Source of the DNA: DALYJJ01 sp031969915
GTDB lineage: Bacteria > Acidobacteriota > Terriglobia > Bryobacterales > Bryobacteraceae
Length of the DNA stretch: 64,000 nt
Reading direction: 5' to 3'
Assembly (NCBI GenBank): GCA_031969915.1
Contig: DALYJJ010000010.1
Location: 1 to 64,000, forward strand
Shown here: positions 62,203-64,000 of the stretch, piece by piece
How the letters are laid out: every line of letters starts with the position of its first letter
Numbering within the stretch: the stretch's first letter is position 1
The notes under the pieces: model-generated
The model's database searches: none
The model's input: the letters and a program-made list of their open reading frames with translations, nothing else
What the model was told of the DNA's origin: nothing
Program-made: the position numbers and the translations under genes

Positions 62203-64000
62203 TCAGTCCTGCCGAAGTACATCGGCGGGAGCAATGGAGGCTGCACGCCAGGATGGGATCAGGGCCGCAGTGCCCGCCGCCAAGAGCATCGACGCCATAG
62301 CGATCGCTATTGTGACTGGATCAGCTCCGCCAATGCCGAACAACTGAGTGCGGATGATGCGCGTTCCGAAGAGCAGCAAGGGAATGGCAACAGCAACCCC
62401 ACATCCGACAAGGATCAGCGCTTGCCGCAAGAAGAGCCATACAACGCTGCCGCTCGATGCTCCCAATGCGACTCGAAGACCAATCTCAGGTACCCTCCGA
62501 GCCACGCCGTAAGAGATGACCCCGTATAGCCCCAGACAGGACAGCAAAAGCGCGAAGAACGCGAAGAACGAAGTAAGCATGGCGAACATGCGCTCCCGGC
62601 TCATCAGTTCGTCGATCTGCGCCGTCTGAGTCTTCAGATCAATCGGCGGCATGCTCGAATCGATTCGCCTGATAGCCTCCCGGATGGGGCCGAGTAGTTG
62701 CCGCGCATCGCCAACGGTTCGAACGACGAAGTCGCCTCCGGGAGCGTTGGCCATCGTCTGCGCATAAGGCATGTAGAGCATCGGCCGTTTCCCAGCGCGA
62801 ATCGTCGAGTGAAGCGCGTCCGCAACGACGCCGACCACCTCTACTTGTACTTCGCTTCCGCGGCTCGACCGGTAGAACCGCTTGCCGAGAGCAGAACCAT
62901 CGAAGTAGTCCTGGGCGGCGATCTGGTTCACGACAGCAACCAGCGGCGAGTTCGCGCTGTCACCGTGGTTGATTTCTCTTCCCGCGATCAGATGTATGCC
63001 GGTTGTGGAGAAGTAACCTGGACCGACGGCGTTCCAGGACACCAATTTTCTTGCGGCCTCTCCTGTTCGCTCGGGAAGACGAATCAACGACGTGGAGTTC
63101 CAGTCAGCTAGAAGCCGATCGGCAGCAAAACTCACCGACGTCACGCCGGCAGTCTGCCGAAGAGCCTCCGTCACTCGGTCAAATACCAGTGGAGCCTGCT
63201 CCTTGTTGTATCCTGCCTTGGGCGGACTGATGCTGAAGACCACAAGTCCTTCCGGTCGAAACCCCAGGTGTGAAGACTTGAGGTTGGCAAGGGTCCGGAT
63301 AAACAGACCGGCTCCGGCAAGTAAGACGAGCGACAGCGCCACTTGTGCAACTACGAGCATCCCCCGGACTGGCTGTCTTTCGAACCGCGTCCGCAGCAGA
63401 CCCGGGGCACTCACGATTCGGGCGTCGCTCCCCGGGTTGACTCGCGTACCCATGAGAGCAGGCGCCAATCCGACGATGAAGACCGTCACTGTCAGCACCG
63501 CGAGAGTGAATCTCAGTACAGCCATGTCCGGGACGGGCTGCACCGCGATCCCATCCGACTGTGTTGCTAACGTATTCAGCAGAGCGGGAACGGCGGGGTA
63601 AGCCAGGATAAAGCCGAAAGCAGCGCCCAGGCAGGCCAAGACCGCGCTCTCAACAAGAAACTGCCGGACCAGCCGTGCACGACTCGCCCCCAACGCTAAC
63701 CGAAACGCCACCTCGCGGCGGCGTGCGGAAGCCCTGGCGAGCATGAGATTGGCAACGTTAGCACAGGCGATGAGAAGTATGATCGCGACAACGCCCATGA
63801 GAATCGTTAAGGGCTCGGCAAACTTCCGGCCAAGACTCTCGACGCCCCGATTTCCTGGCGCGAACCCGAGTTTGGGTACGTCTTGCGGATCCCGCCAGAC
63901 CGTGCCCGCGGCCGACTCAGCCTGCGCGAACAGCATTCTTAGCTTCTCTTGGGCGGCGGCGAGGTCGACTTCGGGGCGAATCCGCGCAATGAGTTGCAGC
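62203..64000 (-). CDS. ADOP-type ABC transporter permease, C-terminal part (partial at window edge)
   Basis: The frame runs from the right edge (LQLIARIRPEVDLAAAQEKL) to a stop at 62203, about 598 residues. It shows the first FtsX block (FAEPLTILMGVVAIILLIAC, ANVANLMLARASARRREVAF, RLALGASRARLVRQFLVESA), the second periplasmic domain, and the terminal FtsX block (LSCLGLYGVISYGVARRVPE, IGLRVALGASSGSVVWLFLR) ending ALIPSWRAASIAPADVLRQD. It is a second complete-looking ADOP permease besides that at 38588. The N-terminal prefix and any regulator lie outside the window. Confidence 0.93.
   Translation of the reverse strand, partial: LQLIARIRPEVDLAAAQEKLRMLFAQAESAAGTVWRDPQDVPKLGFAPGNRGVESLGRKFAEPLTILMGVVAIILLIACANVANLMLARASARRREVAFRLALGASRARLVRQFLVESAVLACLGAAFGFILAYPAVPALLNTLATQSDGIAVQPVPDMAVLRFTLAVLTVTVFIVGLAPALMGTRVNPGSDARIVSAPGLLRTRFERQPVRGMLVVAQVALSLVLLAGAGLFIRTLANLKSSHLGFRPEGLVVFSISPPKAGYNKEQAPLVFDRVTEALRQTAGVTSVSFAADRLLADWNSTSLIRLPERTGEAARKLVSWNAVGPGYFSTTGIHLIAGREINHGDSANSPLVAVVNQIAAQDYFDGSALGKRFYRSSRGSEVQVEVVGVVADALHSTIRAGKRPMLYMPYAQTMANAPGGDFVVRTVGDARQLLGPIREAIRRIDSSMPPIDLKTQTAQIDELMSRERMFAMLTSFFAFFALLLSCLGLYGVISYGVARRVPEIGLRVALGASSGSVVWLFLRQALILVGCGVAVAIPLLLFGTRIIRTQLFGIGGADPVTIAIAMASMLLAAGTAALIPSWRAASIAPADVLRQD

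Overview
This window is high-GC DNA that looks like an Acidobacteriota chromosome of the Solibacter/Bryobacterales type. The calling cards are two giant Oar-like TonB-dependent receptors with an N-terminal carboxypeptidase-regulatory domain, ADOP-type MacB/FtsX permeases paired with PadR regulators, a serine/threonine kinase fused to a TolB-like propeller, three PEP-CTERM proteins, and a split cytochrome-oxidase assembly cluster. One 10-base run of N (22424-22433) shows it is a draft or metagenome assembly. No rRNA, tRNA or CRISPR array was recognised.

Layout. 1-8.5 kb: 3' end of lysA, then minus-strand genes (HExxH peptidase with TPR, hydantoinase A, MscS channel, DUF1684 protein, TPR lipoprotein), then uvrC. 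8.6-9.3 kb: a vapBC-like toxin-antitoxin pair. 9.4-12.6 kb: heme A synthase-like gene, ctaB, and an ABC ATPase/permease with touching or overlapping ends. 12.6-19.3 kb: PEP-CTERM protein, membrane-tethered regulator, Gfo/Idh/MocA enzyme, TonB receptor. 19.3-20.9 kb: SCO1, DUF420 and a small coiled-coil protein. 20.9-22.9 kb: a cohesin-like PEP-CTERM protein beside a dockerin-like protein. 23.1-25.1 kb: higBA and an enolase-superfamily enzyme. 25.3-29.5 kb: PEP-CTERM protein, then a tight operon of ECF sigma factor, zinc anti-sigma factor, secreted protein and PilB/GspE ATPase.

29.5-35.9 kb is an accessory patch: AraC regulator, two aldo/keto reductases, decayed kinase and permease genes and two toxin-antitoxin modules, punctuated by extra copies of the 3' end of pilB. 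35.9-42.4 kb holds the kinase-propeller, ADOP permease, PadR and Crp genes. 42.5-55.2 kb is mostly core: TonB receptor, topA, dprA, two small unknown genes, carA and carB. 55.4-60.5 kb is a second decayed patch: a truncated DNA methyltransferase overlapping an unknown gene, broken toxin-antitoxin modules, and a PadR/membrane-protein operon between two copies of another gene 3' end. 60.5-64 kb: a BlaI/BlaR1-type regulator-sensor pair and a partial ADOP permease.

The most interesting pattern is the pair of accessory patches. In both, short duplicated gene 3' ends (pilB in one, an unidentified gene in the other) sit at the edges of cargo and abut truncated genes. This resembles repeated insertion or recombination at gene ends, but no integrase or transposase is visible here.
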